Shown here: positions 8,168 to 16,185 of the stretch, one piece after another | Layout: each line of letters begins with the position of its first letter | Position numbering within the stretch: the stretch's first letter is position 1 | From: Denitrobacterium detoxificans | GTDB taxonomy: Bacteria; Actinomycetota; Coriobacteriia; Coriobacteriales; Eggerthellaceae | Reading direction: 5' to 3' | Assembly: GCF_015062615.1 (NCBI RefSeq) | Contig: NZ_SUUH01000008.1 | Location: 28,419-92,418, forward strand | Length of the DNA stretch: 64,000 bases | Made by a program: the position numbers and the translations under genes | Notes under the pieces: generated by a model | Told to the model about the DNA's origin: nothing | Database searches by the model: none | The model's input: only the letters and a program-made list of their open reading frames with translations

Positions 8168-9475
8168 ATGGCTATTGAGATTCTGTCTGATGAGCTGGTG
8201 AATGACGGCCATGTGATGCGCGTTACGGTGCGCATTCCGGCTGGCGACAAGGCTTCTATGGTGCGCGAGGGCCTGCTGGGCTTGGCGCAGGAGGCTCGTT
8301 TGGCTCCGGGCGAGGGTGGCGAAATTCGCGCGGCTCTCGAGGATAAGTTCGGTGCCGATAATGTGGCTGCGGGCCTTACGTCGTACGTGGCTTCCATGGC
8401 TGCGCCTGCCGTGGTGAACCAGAAGAACCTGCATATCATGTTTACGCCGCAGTCTACGGCTGAGCGTGTGGATGGCCTGTTCGACGAGAATGCGCTCGAG
8501 ATGAAGATCGATCTCATTCTGCGCCCCGAATATGAGCTCACCGATTATTCGCCCGTGCACGTGAAGCGCCAGTCCATCGAGATTACCGACAAGATGGTCA
8601 GCCTGCAGATTGCCCAGGAAATGGAGCGCTTTGCGTCCTTCGAGCAGGCTGGCGGCCCGCTCGAGGTGGGCGATTACGCCATGTTCGACATGACCACGCA
8701 GGTCAATGGCCAGGAAGCTGCCAGCCTTTCCGGCAAGAACTCGCGCATTGCGCTTGTGAAGGGCGAAATGCCCGACGGTTTCATCGACGCTGTCGTGGGC
8801 ATGATGCCGGGCGACGAGCGTACGTTCGACTTCACGGCCAAGCTGCCGGGCGCTCCCGATGGCGCTGCTCCCGACACGTTCAACGTGCGTGCGAAGCTCA
8901 TCGAAAAGCGTCTTCGCCGCGTTCCCGAACTTACCGACGAGTTCGTGCGCGAGAGCATGAAGGGCGCGGGTGTGGGCGAAACCGTTGAAAGCTTCCGCGC
9001 TGCCGTGAAGGAGCGCATGGAAGCTCAGCTCGCTCAGCAGCAGAAGCTGCAGGACGAGAACATGGTCGATGCCGAACTCGCCAAGCGCCTTGACGCCAAC
9101 ATTCCCGATCTGTATCTGGAAAACACCCATCGCGATATCCTGCAGAACATGCAGGCAAACCTGGCTGCGCAGGGCATGACTATCGCCCAGTACGCTCAGC
9201 AGCAGGGTGCCAACGAGCAGCAGTTCAGCATGATGATTGCCATGCAGGCGCGTGAGTCGCTGCGCCAGGGCTTTGCGCTCGATGCGTATTTCCGCCATAT
9301 GGGCCAGGAAGTCACCGATGCCGACATCGAAGCTGCCCTGCATGAGATGACGCCCGGTCACGAAGAGCAGGCGCGCGCCAACTTCGACAAGAATGGCGCC
9401 TGGTTCGTGGTGCGTGAGACGGCTGCCCGTCTGAAGGCGCACAACGACGTCGTTTCCAAGGCCATTTTCGAATAG
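8168..9475 (+). CDS. Divergent trigger factor-like chaperone/peptidyl-prolyl isomerase
   Basis: The 435-residue product has the trigger-factor layout: an N-terminal alpha/beta domain, a central FKBP-like domain (about residues 150-250, with MPDGFIDAVVGMMPGDERTF typical of the fold), and a long helical C-terminal domain rich in Gln/Ala/Glu. Trigger factor holds nascent chains at the ribosome exit. The usual ribosome-docking signature (GFRKGK-like) cannot be found in the N-domain, so docking may be altered or this may be a paralogue. The start is ATG 8168, preceded by AGAGG; an upstream in-frame start at 8084 lies in the hairpin array and has no ribosome site. A strong terminator follows. Confidence 0.8.
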   Translation: MAIEILSDELVNDGHVMRVTVRIPAGDKASMVREGLLGLAQEARLAPGEGGEIRAALEDKFGADNVAAGLTSYVASMAAPAVVNQKNLHIMFTPQSTAERVDGLFDENALEMKIDLILRPEYELTDYSPVHVKRQSIEITDKMVSLQIAQEMERFASFEQAGGPLEVGDYAMFDMTTQVNGQEAASLSGKNSRIALVKGEMPDGFIDAVVGMMPGDERTFDFTAKLPGAPDGAAPDTFNVRAKLIEKRLRRVPELTDEFVRESMKGAGVGETVESFRAAVKERMEAQLAQQQKLQDENMVDAELAKRLDANIPDLYLENTHRDILQNMQANLAAQGMTIAQYAQQQGANEQQFSMMIAMQARESLRQGFALDAYFRHMGQEVTDADIEAALHEMTPGHEEQARANFDKNGAWFVVRETAARLKAHNDVVSKAIFE

Positions 9476-9496
9476 CGAGCGTCCCATACAAGCACA

Positions 9497-9532
9497 GGGC
9501 GCCGGTTGCGATGTGCAGCCGGCGCCCTTTTT
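9497..9532 (+). terminator. Intrinsic terminator of the trigger factor gene
   Basis: A perfect 9-bp stem, GGGCGCCGG (9497-9505) with CCGGCGCCC (9519-9527), is followed by five Ts. It starts 21 bases after the stop codon. Confidence 0.9.
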
Positions 9533-9548
9533 ACGCTGCGATATGCGG

Positions 9549-9641
9549 TTATTTGCTCTTCCTGCGCAGTACCACGAACAGTACGACGATGATGAGCAGA
9601 ATGATGAGTAGTTCGGTCACGCCGAATGGTCCGATGCGCAT
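9549..9641 (-). CDS. 30-residue single-span membrane peptide, TatA-like N-terminus
   Basis: A small minus-strand frame starts at ATG 9641 behind a strong ribosome site (ATAGGAGCGCC) and ends at TAA 9549. The 30-residue product reads MRIGPFGVTELLI, then a run of Ile/Leu/Val ending in VLRRKSK: one membrane helix with a positive cytoplasmic tail. The start, G-P-x-G-x-T-E-L-L-I, resembles TatA/TatE, but the amphipathic helix that normally follows is missing. It could be an independent small membrane protein or the remnant of a Tat subunit. It sits between the trigger factor terminator and the merR stop. Confidence 0.6.
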   Translation of the reverse strand: MRIGPFGVTELLIILLIIVVLFVVLRRKSK

Positions 9642-9695
9642 GGCGCTCCTATCGTTTGCCTTCAGTTGCGTCCATTATACGATGGGGCGTGCTTG

Positions 9696-10496
9696 CTATT
9701 CCTCAATAGGCGCGTAGATGTTCTCTACGTCGGTGCCCTTGCCGTCCAGGTTCAGGAACTGGGGTGCCGTGAGGATGTCGCCGGCTATCTTCAGATTGTG
9801 TTCTCGCAGATAGCGGCGCAGCGGCTCGTAGGATGAGCCTTTCGTGCCCTCGGAGCGCGTGATTTCGCGCCGCCAATACACGCAGGGGCCCAGAGGCAGC
9901 AGGCGCGCGTGTTGGCGAGCGTTGCGCGAAAGCAGGTGGGCATCGGTTTGACGCACGCCGATGATGTAATTGGGTATTACCGTGCGCGCTTTCGATTCCA
10001 CCAGGTGGCTCTTGATGATGCGCATGCACTGCGAAGCTCCCAGTAGGCCATAGAACTCCGCGATGGTTTCCTGCCGCTTCATCGAAACGCTGAAGTCGCG
10101 CTTCACGGATGCCTGGATGTACAGGCAATCGGGCGCGTTCGTAATCGAGAAGACGTTATCGCCTTCCCTATGCTCTATGTAGCCAAGCGCGTTCGTTATG
10201 GTGTCCACGCGTCGCTTTAGGATCTCGATCTGCTCTTCGATGTTGTCCTTGCGCGATGCAAGGCTGGTCAGAAAAGCATCGGTTGCCTGAGGGCTGTCGA
10301 TGTAGTTGATGGCCTCGTCGATACTGAAATCGTACGAAAGCAGCTTGCGGAATGCGTTCATGCGGAACGCGTCTTCGGGCGAGAAGTCGCGGTATCCGTT
10401 GTCCTCGCGCGGTGATTGCGGCAGTCCTCGTTTCTCGTAGAAACGAATGCTTGAGTGGCTAAGGCCTGTCATGGCCGAAAACTCCTTGATATGCAT
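9696..10496 (-). CDS. MerR-family transcriptional regulator with C-terminal effector domain
   Basis: The 266-residue protein opens with a MerR winged helix (MHIKEFSAMTGLSHSSIRFY, then EKRGLPQ and DNGYRDFS), a dimerisation helix (residues about 80-115), and a C-terminal half of roughly 150 residues resembling the GyrI/effector-binding fold. There is no MerR-type Cys metal site, so an organic ligand is more likely than a metal. ATG 10496 is preceded by GGGAGGGGCC. A promoter with the MerR hallmark 19-bp spacer lies just upstream (10537-10567) and an equivalent one lies before the reductase at 12159, so the protein probably controls itself and that gene. The last residues, APIEE, also end the neighbouring MFS protein. 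Confidence 0.85.
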   Translation of the reverse strand: MHIKEFSAMTGLSHSSIRFYEKRGLPQSPREDNGYRDFSPEDAFRMNAFRKLLSYDFSIDEAINYIDSPQATDAFLTSLASRKDNIEEQIEILKRRVDTITNALGYIEHREGDNVFSITNAPDCLYIQASVKRDFSVSMKRQETIAEFYGLLGASQCMRIIKSHLVESKARTVIPNYIIGVRQTDAHLLSRNARQHARLLPLGPCVYWRREITRSEGTKGSSYEPLRRYLREHNLKIAGDILTAPQFLNLDGKGTDVENIYAPIEE

Positions 10497-10536
10497 GGCC
10501 CCTCCCAAGACGGCATATCTATCTCCCCTATAAGAC

Positions 10537-10567
10537 AAACTACACCTTAAACCAGCTTCAAGGTCAA
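10537..10567 (-). promoter_or_regulatory. MerR-type promoter/operator of the regulator gene
   Basis: On the minus strand: -35 TTGACC (10567-10562), a 19-base spacer with dyad ACCTTGAA / TTTAAGGT, and -10 TAGTTT (10542-10537). The over-long 19-bp spacer is the hallmark of MerR-activated promoters. The core AACCAGCTTCAAG (plus strand) recurs at 12088-12101. Confidence 0.75.
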
Positions 10568-10621
10568 GATAATCCCCACCTAAATAGGGGCAGGGGAAGA
10601 ATGAAGCTGCAGTAGGCTTGC

Positions 10622-11845
10622 CTATTCTTCGATGGGCGCGCGCCAGCGGTTCAGCGTGGCGACGACGATGACCATGGCGGCAACGGAAAGCACGAACAGG
10701 ATGACGTACGTATAGAAGTAGCTTCCCAGAAGGTCCTTGAGCGGGCCGGGCAGGAAGTTCATGACCAGGCCGCCAATGACGTACACGACCTGGCAGTTCT
10801 TGATGAATTTGCCGCGTCCGTGTTCGGGCGCCAGCTCCAGCGACCATTCCGACGTACCCACGGTGCCCAGCGCCATGCCTGCGCCGAAGAGCACCGATCC
10901 GGCAATCGCGAACAAGGGATTTACGAGCACTGCTGCGCACAGGCAGAGGATGCCCGTGGTCTGCAGGCCGAACATGATGGCCGTTGCGCGTGCCGTATCG
11001 ATCTTGTCGAACAGCTTTCCAGTGGCGTATTTCGAGATGGTCAGGCTAATGCCGGCTACGGAAAGCATGGCGGCGGCGAAGAAGTCGTTGTAGCCCGAAG
11101 TCGTAAGGTACACGGAAAGATACGTGAGCGCGCCCATGCAGATGCCGCCCACGGCGGCAAGCGCCAGGAAGAAGCGATTGCGCGCCCTGTTGGGCATGGG
11201 GATGGGCTTGTGGTGGGTGACGCGATGCGCCTTTTCGGCGGCGGTCGCTACGTGCTTGTGTTTTTGCATCCCCATGGCGGAGGGGTCGTTGCGTAGGAAT
11301 ACGCCGATGATGGCTGCAATGATGAGCGCCATGTATGCCTCTACGATGAAGGCGATTTGCAGCGAGATGTTGCTGATGATAGCAACCACGATGATGGGGA
11401 TGACGATGCTCGCCACGCCGCTGCCCACGGTGGCAAACCCGATGGCGCTTCCGCGATCGCCTTCGTACCACCTGTTCACAAGCATGGTCATGCCCACCAT
11501 GCCGCCGAATCCGTATCCCGCGCCTGCAAGTATGGCGCCGATGACGAACATGGGCATGGCCGTGGCGATGGAGTATGCGAAGAAGCCCATGGCCGTGAGG
11601 ATGGTGGCAAAGCACACGCCCATGCGCGCGCCGAGCAGGTTGAAATAGCGGTCCACGAACAGCATGGCCACGATGGTGGTAAGCGTTCGGACAGCCAGGA
11701 TGATGGATCCGCCCGTGTTGCCCACGGCGGGCATTGCCACGATATAGGGCTGATAGACGCTGAACGACGTGCTGGGCAATCCGATGTTTGCGAAGATGAA
11801 AAGGAAGCAGCAGAGCGTGATGACCTTTTCGTAATGGTCCTTCAT
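10622..11845 (-). CDS. MFS transporter, monocarboxylate/OFA-like
   Basis: A 407-residue, 12-helix major facilitator protein: hydrophobic throughout, with a basic central loop (HKHVATAAEKAHRVTHHK) between the two six-helix bundles. The overall form resembles oxalate/formate-antiporter-like carriers of anions; the substrate is unknown. The start ATG 11845 has AGGAGA 12 bases upstream; an in-frame ATG at 11869 lacks one. It diverges from the flavoprotein reductase at 12159, so a likely job is to carry the acceptor substrate or its product. It lies upstream of and in the same direction as merR, which has its own promoter. Confidence 0.85.
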   Translation of the reverse strand: MKDHYEKVITLCCFLFIFANIGLPSTSFSVYQPYIVAMPAVGNTGGSIILAVRTLTTIVAMLFVDRYFNLLGARMGVCFATILTAMGFFAYSIATAMPMFVIGAILAGAGYGFGGMVGMTMLVNRWYEGDRGSAIGFATVGSGVASIVIPIIVVAIISNISLQIAFIVEAYMALIIAAIIGVFLRNDPSAMGMQKHKHVATAAEKAHRVTHHKPIPMPNRARNRFFLALAAVGGICMGALTYLSVYLTTSGYNDFFAAAMLSVAGISLTISKYATGKLFDKIDTARATAIMFGLQTTGILCLCAAVLVNPLFAIAGSVLFGAGMALGTVGTSEWSLELAPEHGRGKFIKNCQVVYVIGGLVMNFLPGPLKDLLGSYFYTYVILFVLSVAAMVIVVATLNRWRAPIEE

Positions 11846-11910
11846 GCGGTGGCTTGCTCTCCTTTCCATGTTGGTAGTGGGGGAAGGCAGCGAAAACGCC
11901 GCGAACCCCG

Positions 11911-11941
11911 CGTATTGCGGGCCCTCATGTATCGCAATACG
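11911..11941. promoter_or_regulatory. Inverted repeat CGTATTGCG-N13-CGCAATACG in the MFS leader
   Basis: A perfect 9-bp inverted repeat with a 13-base spacer sits 66 bases before the MFS start, in the divergent gap with the reductase. It could be an operator for a second regulator or an mRNA-leader hairpin. Confidence 0.5.
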
Positions 11942-12079
11942 TAAATTTGCGCGTTAGATATTTGTAACGCTATCACGCGAATTCATGAAGAAATTTTTTC
12001 CACTTTAGCCTAGCGAAGTGCCATTCGTCGTTTCAAATAATGCGTATATCCAGGTAGATAACTATTTCGCGAAAAGCCC

Positions 12080-12110
12080 TTGACCCTCAACCAGCTTCAA
12101 GCACTACGGT
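12080..12110 (+). promoter_or_regulatory. MerR-type promoter/operator of the flavoprotein reductase
   Basis: -35 TTGACC (12080-12085), a 19-base spacer CTCAACCAGCTTCAAGCAC, and -10 TACGGT (12105-12110), 48 bases before the reductase start. It shares AACCAGCTTCAAG with the merR operator. Confidence 0.75.
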
Positions 12111-12158
12111 GTCTTCATATGTTCCACACAACTTAACACAGGGAGTAGGGAGGTTTGC

Positions 12159-13862
12159 ATGGAACGCATGGAGGAAAAAGAAGTAACGTCGGCGATTAAC
12201 GTAGACATGAATCGTCGCGGATTCCTGAAGGGTGCCGCGCTTTCGGCGCTTGGCATTGCGGGTATGGGCGCGCTGGCTGGCTGCGGTCAGGCCAAGTCGG
12301 CCAATTCCGCTAGCACGGATGATTCGTCCAAGGCCGCCGAGGAGTTCAAGGCCGATGAAACCCGCGAAGCGGATATCGTGGTCGTCGGCGCTGGCGCTGC
12401 AGGCATGATGGCTGCTCACGTGGCCGCTCAGGGTGGTGCGAAGGTCGTCATCCTGGAAAAGGGCGCCGACTATTCCGCGCCTAATGGCATGTACGTTTCG
12501 GGGCCGTTCGCCGTGGGCACCGACGTGCTTCAGAATAAGGAAGGCGGTACGACGCTCACCGTCGATGACGCGTTCTACCATGTCATGGAGTACTCCCACT
12601 GGACGCCCAATCCGGCTCTGCTGCGCCGCTGCCTGGAAGAGTCGAAGAACGCCGTGGCCGAGCTCGAGGGCATTGGCTACACCTTCAAGGAGACGAACTT
12701 CCGCTTCGAGACTCCGTTCGTGGGTGAAAAGGGCGGCTTCCACCTGATCACCATTCCGTCCGATGAGCGCGTGAAACTGTGGGAGAGCTCCGTCGAGGCC
12801 GATGGCATCGACATTCAGTTCGATACCGAGTTCGTGTCGCTCGTGGTTGACGATAAGGGCAAGGTCACGGGTGCGAACTGCACGAAGAGCAAGAAGAACA
12901 TCACGTACAACTGCAAGGCCGTAATCATGTGCGCAGGTGGCTACCTGGGCAATCGCGACCTGCAGGAGCGCTTCCTGCATACGCGCAAGCTCAACGTTGC
13001 GCGTGGCGGCGATAGCATCTGCACGGGCGATACCATCCTGGCCGCCGAGGCTGCGGGTGCCGCTCTCGACAAGACGTTTGGCTACTGTCCCTGCGAGTAT
13101 GGCGGAACCAACAGTCTGGCCACCCGCCCTGCCAAGCAGGACAAGTTCGACCAGAACACCGCCTTCAAGTTTGGCCTGTATGGTTGCCTGCTGGTGGACG
13201 CCGAAGGCAAGCGCTTCATTAACGAGGGCCTGCTGTGCGACTACCCCATGAGCTACGGCAGCGAGCAGATCATCTTGAACGCCCCGTGGTACGCCGTGGT
13301 CGACCAGGCTTACGTGGATGCCATGAAGACCCAGGGCCTGTACGAGTACACCACCGCCAAGGGCGCTACCAGCGAAAACTGGTTCATCGGCAACTACTTC
13401 AAGGATCGTGTGCTCGAGAATCTCGATTCCGATATCGAAGAGGGCATCAAGGAAGGCTGGTGCTACAAGGCGAATACGCTCAAGGAGCTTGGTGAATTCT
13501 TCGGCCTCACCGACCTGGAGGAAACGGTTGCCCAGTACAACAAGTACTGCGACGCGGGCGTGGATGCCCAGTTCGGCACTAACCCCTGGTATCTCTCGAA
13601 GGTGGCAACGCCTCCGTTCTACGTTACGCAGAACGAGCCTAGCGCCTGGAGCACCTTCGGCGGCGTGCGCACCGACGATAACTGCAACGTGCTGAAGGCC
13701 GAGGACAACACGCCCATGCCCGGCTTGTATGCTGCGGGCACCGACTCGGGCAGCCTGTACTATTCGCCGTACTATGACGTCCCCGGCTTCTGCTATGGCC
13801 TGTGCATCGATTCCGGCTATATCTCGGCCACGGAGGCTCTCGAGTACATCAAGGAAGCCTAG
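12159..13862 (+). CDS. Tat-exported lipoprotein FAD reductase (fumarate reductase/FrdA family)
   Basis: The 567-residue protein starts with a twin-arginine signal (MNRRGFLKG) and a lipobox (ALAGCG), so it should be exported folded and tethered to the outer face of the membrane. The FAD Rossmann motif IVVVGAGAAGMMAAHVA lies at about residues 74-90, and the C-terminus has the FAD_binding_2 ending (GTDSGSLYYS...GFCYGL...SGYISATEAL). It lacks a covalent-FMN or haem domain, so electrons must come from a separate carrier. Coriobacteriia carry many such reductases, each using a different organic acceptor; this one is unassigned. RBS GGGAGG; controlled by the MerR-type promoter at 12080-12110. Confidence 0.88.
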   Translation: MERMEEKEVTSAINVDMNRRGFLKGAALSALGIAGMGALAGCGQAKSANSASTDDSSKAAEEFKADETREADIVVVGAGAAGMMAAHVAAQGGAKVVILEKGADYSAPNGMYVSGPFAVGTDVLQNKEGGTTLTVDDAFYHVMEYSHWTPNPALLRRCLEESKNAVAELEGIGYTFKETNFRFETPFVGEKGGFHLITIPSDERVKLWESSVEADGIDIQFDTEFVSLVVDDKGKVTGANCTKSKKNITYNCKAVIMCAGGYLGNRDLQERFLHTRKLNVARGGDSICTGDTILAAEAAGAALDKTFGYCPCEYGGTNSLATRPAKQDKFDQNTAFKFGLYGCLLVDAEGKRFINEGLLCDYPMSYGSEQIILNAPWYAVVDQAYVDAMKTQGLYEYTTAKGATSENWFIGNYFKDRVLENLDSDIEEGIKEGWCYKANTLKELGEFFGLTDLEETVAQYNKYCDAGVDAQFGTNPWYLSKVATPPFYVTQNEPSAWSTFGGVRTDDNCNVLKAEDNTPMPGLYAAGTDSGSLYYSPYYDVPGFCYGLCIDSGYISATEALEYIKEA

Positions 13863-13920
13863 GAATAGCGCATAACATCGCTCCCTGTCAGCACATCCCT
13901 CCCAGTGTTGGCATGGTATG

Positions 13921-13950
13921 GGCCCGCCTTCTACCTCAGGAAGGCGGGCC
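13921..13950 (+). terminator. Hairpin after the flavoprotein reductase
   Basis: A perfect 10-bp stem, GGCCCGCCTT with AAGGCGGGCC, with a 10-base loop, 58 bases after the stop. No real T-run follows, so it may be a weak terminator or an mRNA-stabilising hairpin. Confidence 0.55.
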
Positions 13951-14059
13951 TGCGTTGCATCTGGCGCGTTGCCGGCAAGCGGAACGCGGCTGGTTTGGTG
14001 AAACATGATGCCAAGGGTCGTTACGTCGGCTACAATAAAGCGGTTTCGAAAGGAGGGGC

Positions 14060-15334
14060 ATGAATCCGCTAATCATCGTCCCGACATACATTTCCGCTCG
14101 CGAGAAGGCGCGCCCCACGGGGCATCATACGGTGTACGACCACGTTACCCCGCTTTCCCGCCCCGGCGAGCTGGGCCGCATGCTGAAATCGCTCCAGCGC
14201 GTGCGTGGCGTGGGCCAGATCGTCATTCCCGTGGCAGCAGAACGCGACGCCGCCGTTCCGGCTATGCAGAAGGTGCAGGCCATCTGCGCCCAGTTTCCGT
14301 CGCTGAACATCATCGCCGTTGGTCAGGCTGAACTCGCGCTCATTCGTCAGCGCTTCGAGCAGCTGAACATGGGCCGTATGGAATACGAAATCGGCCTGGA
14401 AGGCTATAGCGCCGTTCGCAATCTGGGCCTGGTGCTGGCCAATATCTTCGGCTACGACTCCGCGGTGTTCCTCGACGACGACGTCGTCATTCAGGATCCG
14501 GAGTTCCTGGCGAAGGGCGTCTACGGCCTGGGCAAGCTTACGCGCCGTGGCATTCCCATCTTGGCCAAGACGGGCTACTACCTGAATTCCGAAGGCACCT
14601 ACCATTCGAAGAGCCAGGACAAGTGGTACAACCGCTACTGGGAGCAGGGCTCCGCGTTCAATTCCTGGATCGATTCGGCCATGCGTGGCCCGCGTCTTTC
14701 GCGCAGCAACCACGTGTGCGGCGGTTGCCTGGTGCTCCATCGCGAAGCGTATCGTCGCGTTTGCTTCGACCCCTGGGTCGTGCGCGGCGAAGACCTCGAC
14801 TACATGCTCAACCTGCGCATGTACGGTTCCGACATTTGGTTCGACAACAAATGGGTCATGCTGCACCTTCCGCCCGACACGAAGAGCGAGGGCACGCGTT
14901 TCCGCCAGGACATCTTCCGTTGGCTCTACGAGTATCGCAAGATGGAATACGCGCGTACGCAGATCGACTTGAACCAGGTGAAGCCCGAATCGCTCATGCC
15001 GTATCCTGGGCCGTTCCTGGAGCCGGGCATTCGCCATCGCATCATGCGCACGGCGTTGCTGCGCAGCTTCGGGCGTCCCGACAAGAAGCAGTATCGCAAT
15101 GCCGCGAAAGTGGCGTTTACCGATGCCACGGAATACGCGGAATCGAACTGCTCGAAGTACTTCGAGTTCCAGTACATATGGCCCGAGCTTATGGCTCGCA
15201 CGGAAAACGATCGCATTCTACGTACGGCGCTGCTGGAATCGGCGGCTTTGCGCCATGGCGAAATGCGCCAGCAGGAAAGCCTCGATCCGGGCGCTACCAG
15301 CGAGATTCGCTTGAATCTGCCCGATTCCGAATAG
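14060..15334 (+). CDS. Family 2-like GT-A glycosyltransferase
   Basis: The 424-residue soluble protein has a GT-A core: a Rossmann-like start (MNPLIIVPTYISAR), the metal-binding triad FLDDDVVI near residue 140, and VRGEDLDYMLN near residue 245 in the position of the catalytic base (ED motif). A C-terminal ~130 residues rich in Arg/Tyr/Glu may serve in acceptor or membrane contact. It should transfer a sugar from a nucleotide donor to a cell-surface polymer or lipid; donor and acceptor are unknown. A very strong ribosome site (AAAGGAGG) precedes the ATG. The TauE gene starts 5 bases after the stop, so they share a transcript. Confidence 0.75.
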   Translation: MNPLIIVPTYISAREKARPTGHHTVYDHVTPLSRPGELGRMLKSLQRVRGVGQIVIPVAAERDAAVPAMQKVQAICAQFPSLNIIAVGQAELALIRQRFEQLNMGRMEYEIGLEGYSAVRNLGLVLANIFGYDSAVFLDDDVVIQDPEFLAKGVYGLGKLTRRGIPILAKTGYYLNSEGTYHSKSQDKWYNRYWEQGSAFNSWIDSAMRGPRLSRSNHVCGGCLVLHREAYRRVCFDPWVVRGEDLDYMLNLRMYGSDIWFDNKWVMLHLPPDTKSEGTRFRQDIFRWLYEYRKMEYARTQIDLNQVKPESLMPYPGPFLEPGIRHRIMRTALLRSFGRPDKKQYRNAAKVAFTDATEYAESNCSKYFEFQYIWPELMARTENDRILRTALLESAALRHGEMRQQESLDPGATSEIRLNLPDSE

Positions 15335-15339
15335 CATAG

Positions 15340-16173
15340 GTGCCCCTTTTGGCGACGTTTGCCATATCCGTTTTCGTTGGGGTCATCGTAGGCGTCCTTT
15401 CGGGGATGCTTGGCATAGGCGGGGGAACGATCATCGTTCCCCTGCTTCGTTTGGGCTATGGCCTGCAGGCCATTCAAGCTACTGCCACCTCGCTTTTCAC
15501 CATCATCCCTACGTCGATTGCCGGCGTGATTACGCATGTTCGCAACCGCACGTGCCTGGTGCCCGTGGGGTTGGCGGCTGGCTTGGGCGGTGCCTGCACG
15601 AGCCCTGTGGGCGTGTGGCTTGCAAGCGTATCGCCGTCGTGGCTGATCATGCTGGTGGCGGCTGGCGTTATCGTCTACAGTGCATCTCGCATGCTCGCGA
15701 AGGGTCTGCGCAAGCCCAAGGCGTCCGTGCGCAAGGTCGATGCGCTATCGCAGGATGCTCGCGGCCCTGAATCGAAAGAGGATGCCATACCACCTCGCCG
15801 TCGCATCCTGGTGGGAGCTAGCGTTGGTCTTGCCGCCGGCGTGCTGAGTGGCTACGTGGGCGTGGGCGGCGGCTTTATCATGGTGCCGCTGTTTCTGGCC
15901 TATGCGGGTGTTTCCATGCGCCAGGCGTCGGGCACGTCGCTTCTGGCCGTGGCTATCCTGTCCGTTCCCGGTGCGGCCACGCAATACCTGCTGGGAAACG
16001 TGCAAGTGCTTGCGGGCCTCGCCCTGGCCGTGGGGTCTATTCCCGGTGCCGTATTGGGTGCTCAGCTTGCGCGTCGCATTCCCGACCGCGTGCTGCGTCT
16101 TATCTTTGGCGGCATGTTGATGCTTATGGCCATCATGCTCGCCGTGAACGAGATCGTCTCTTTGGGCAATTAG
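15340..16173 (+). CDS. TauE/SafE-family sulfite/anion exporter
   Basis: The 277-residue integral membrane protein has two homologous halves, each with the family glycine motif: GMLGIGGGTIIVPLL near residue 22 and GYVGVGGGFIMVPLF near residue 170, separated by a basic cytoplasmic loop (residues about 130-155). TauE/SafE proteins export sulfite, sulfoacetate or other organosulfur anions; the substrate here is not evident. The start is GTG 15340, directly after the glycosyltransferase stop. The LytS-like kinase begins 12 bases after its stop, so the three genes are probably co-transcribed. Confidence 0.85.
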   Translation: MPLLATFAISVFVGVIVGVLSGMLGIGGGTIIVPLLRLGYGLQAIQATATSLFTIIPTSIAGVITHVRNRTCLVPVGLAAGLGGACTSPVGVWLASVSPSWLIMLVAAGVIVYSASRMLAKGLRKPKASVRKVDALSQDARGPESKEDAIPPRRRILVGASVGLAAGVLSGYVGVGGGFIMVPLFLAYAGVSMRQASGTSLLAVAILSVPGAATQYLLGNVQVLAGLALAVGSIPGAVLGAQLARRIPDRVLRLIFGGMLMLMAIMLAVNEIVSLGN

Positions 16174-16185
16174 GAAGGTCTGCCT

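Noticed and set aside
7433..8178. Three overlapping plus-strand and two minus-strand frames of 130-238 residues
   Set aside because: They lie in the GC-rich hairpin array. Peptides are Arg/Gly/Cys/Pro-rich with no fold, and every frame is open, so this is composition, not coding.
14069..15037. 322-residue minus-strand frame opposite the glycosyltransferase
   Set aside because: Shadow; the plus strand has the DDD motif and a strong ribosome site.
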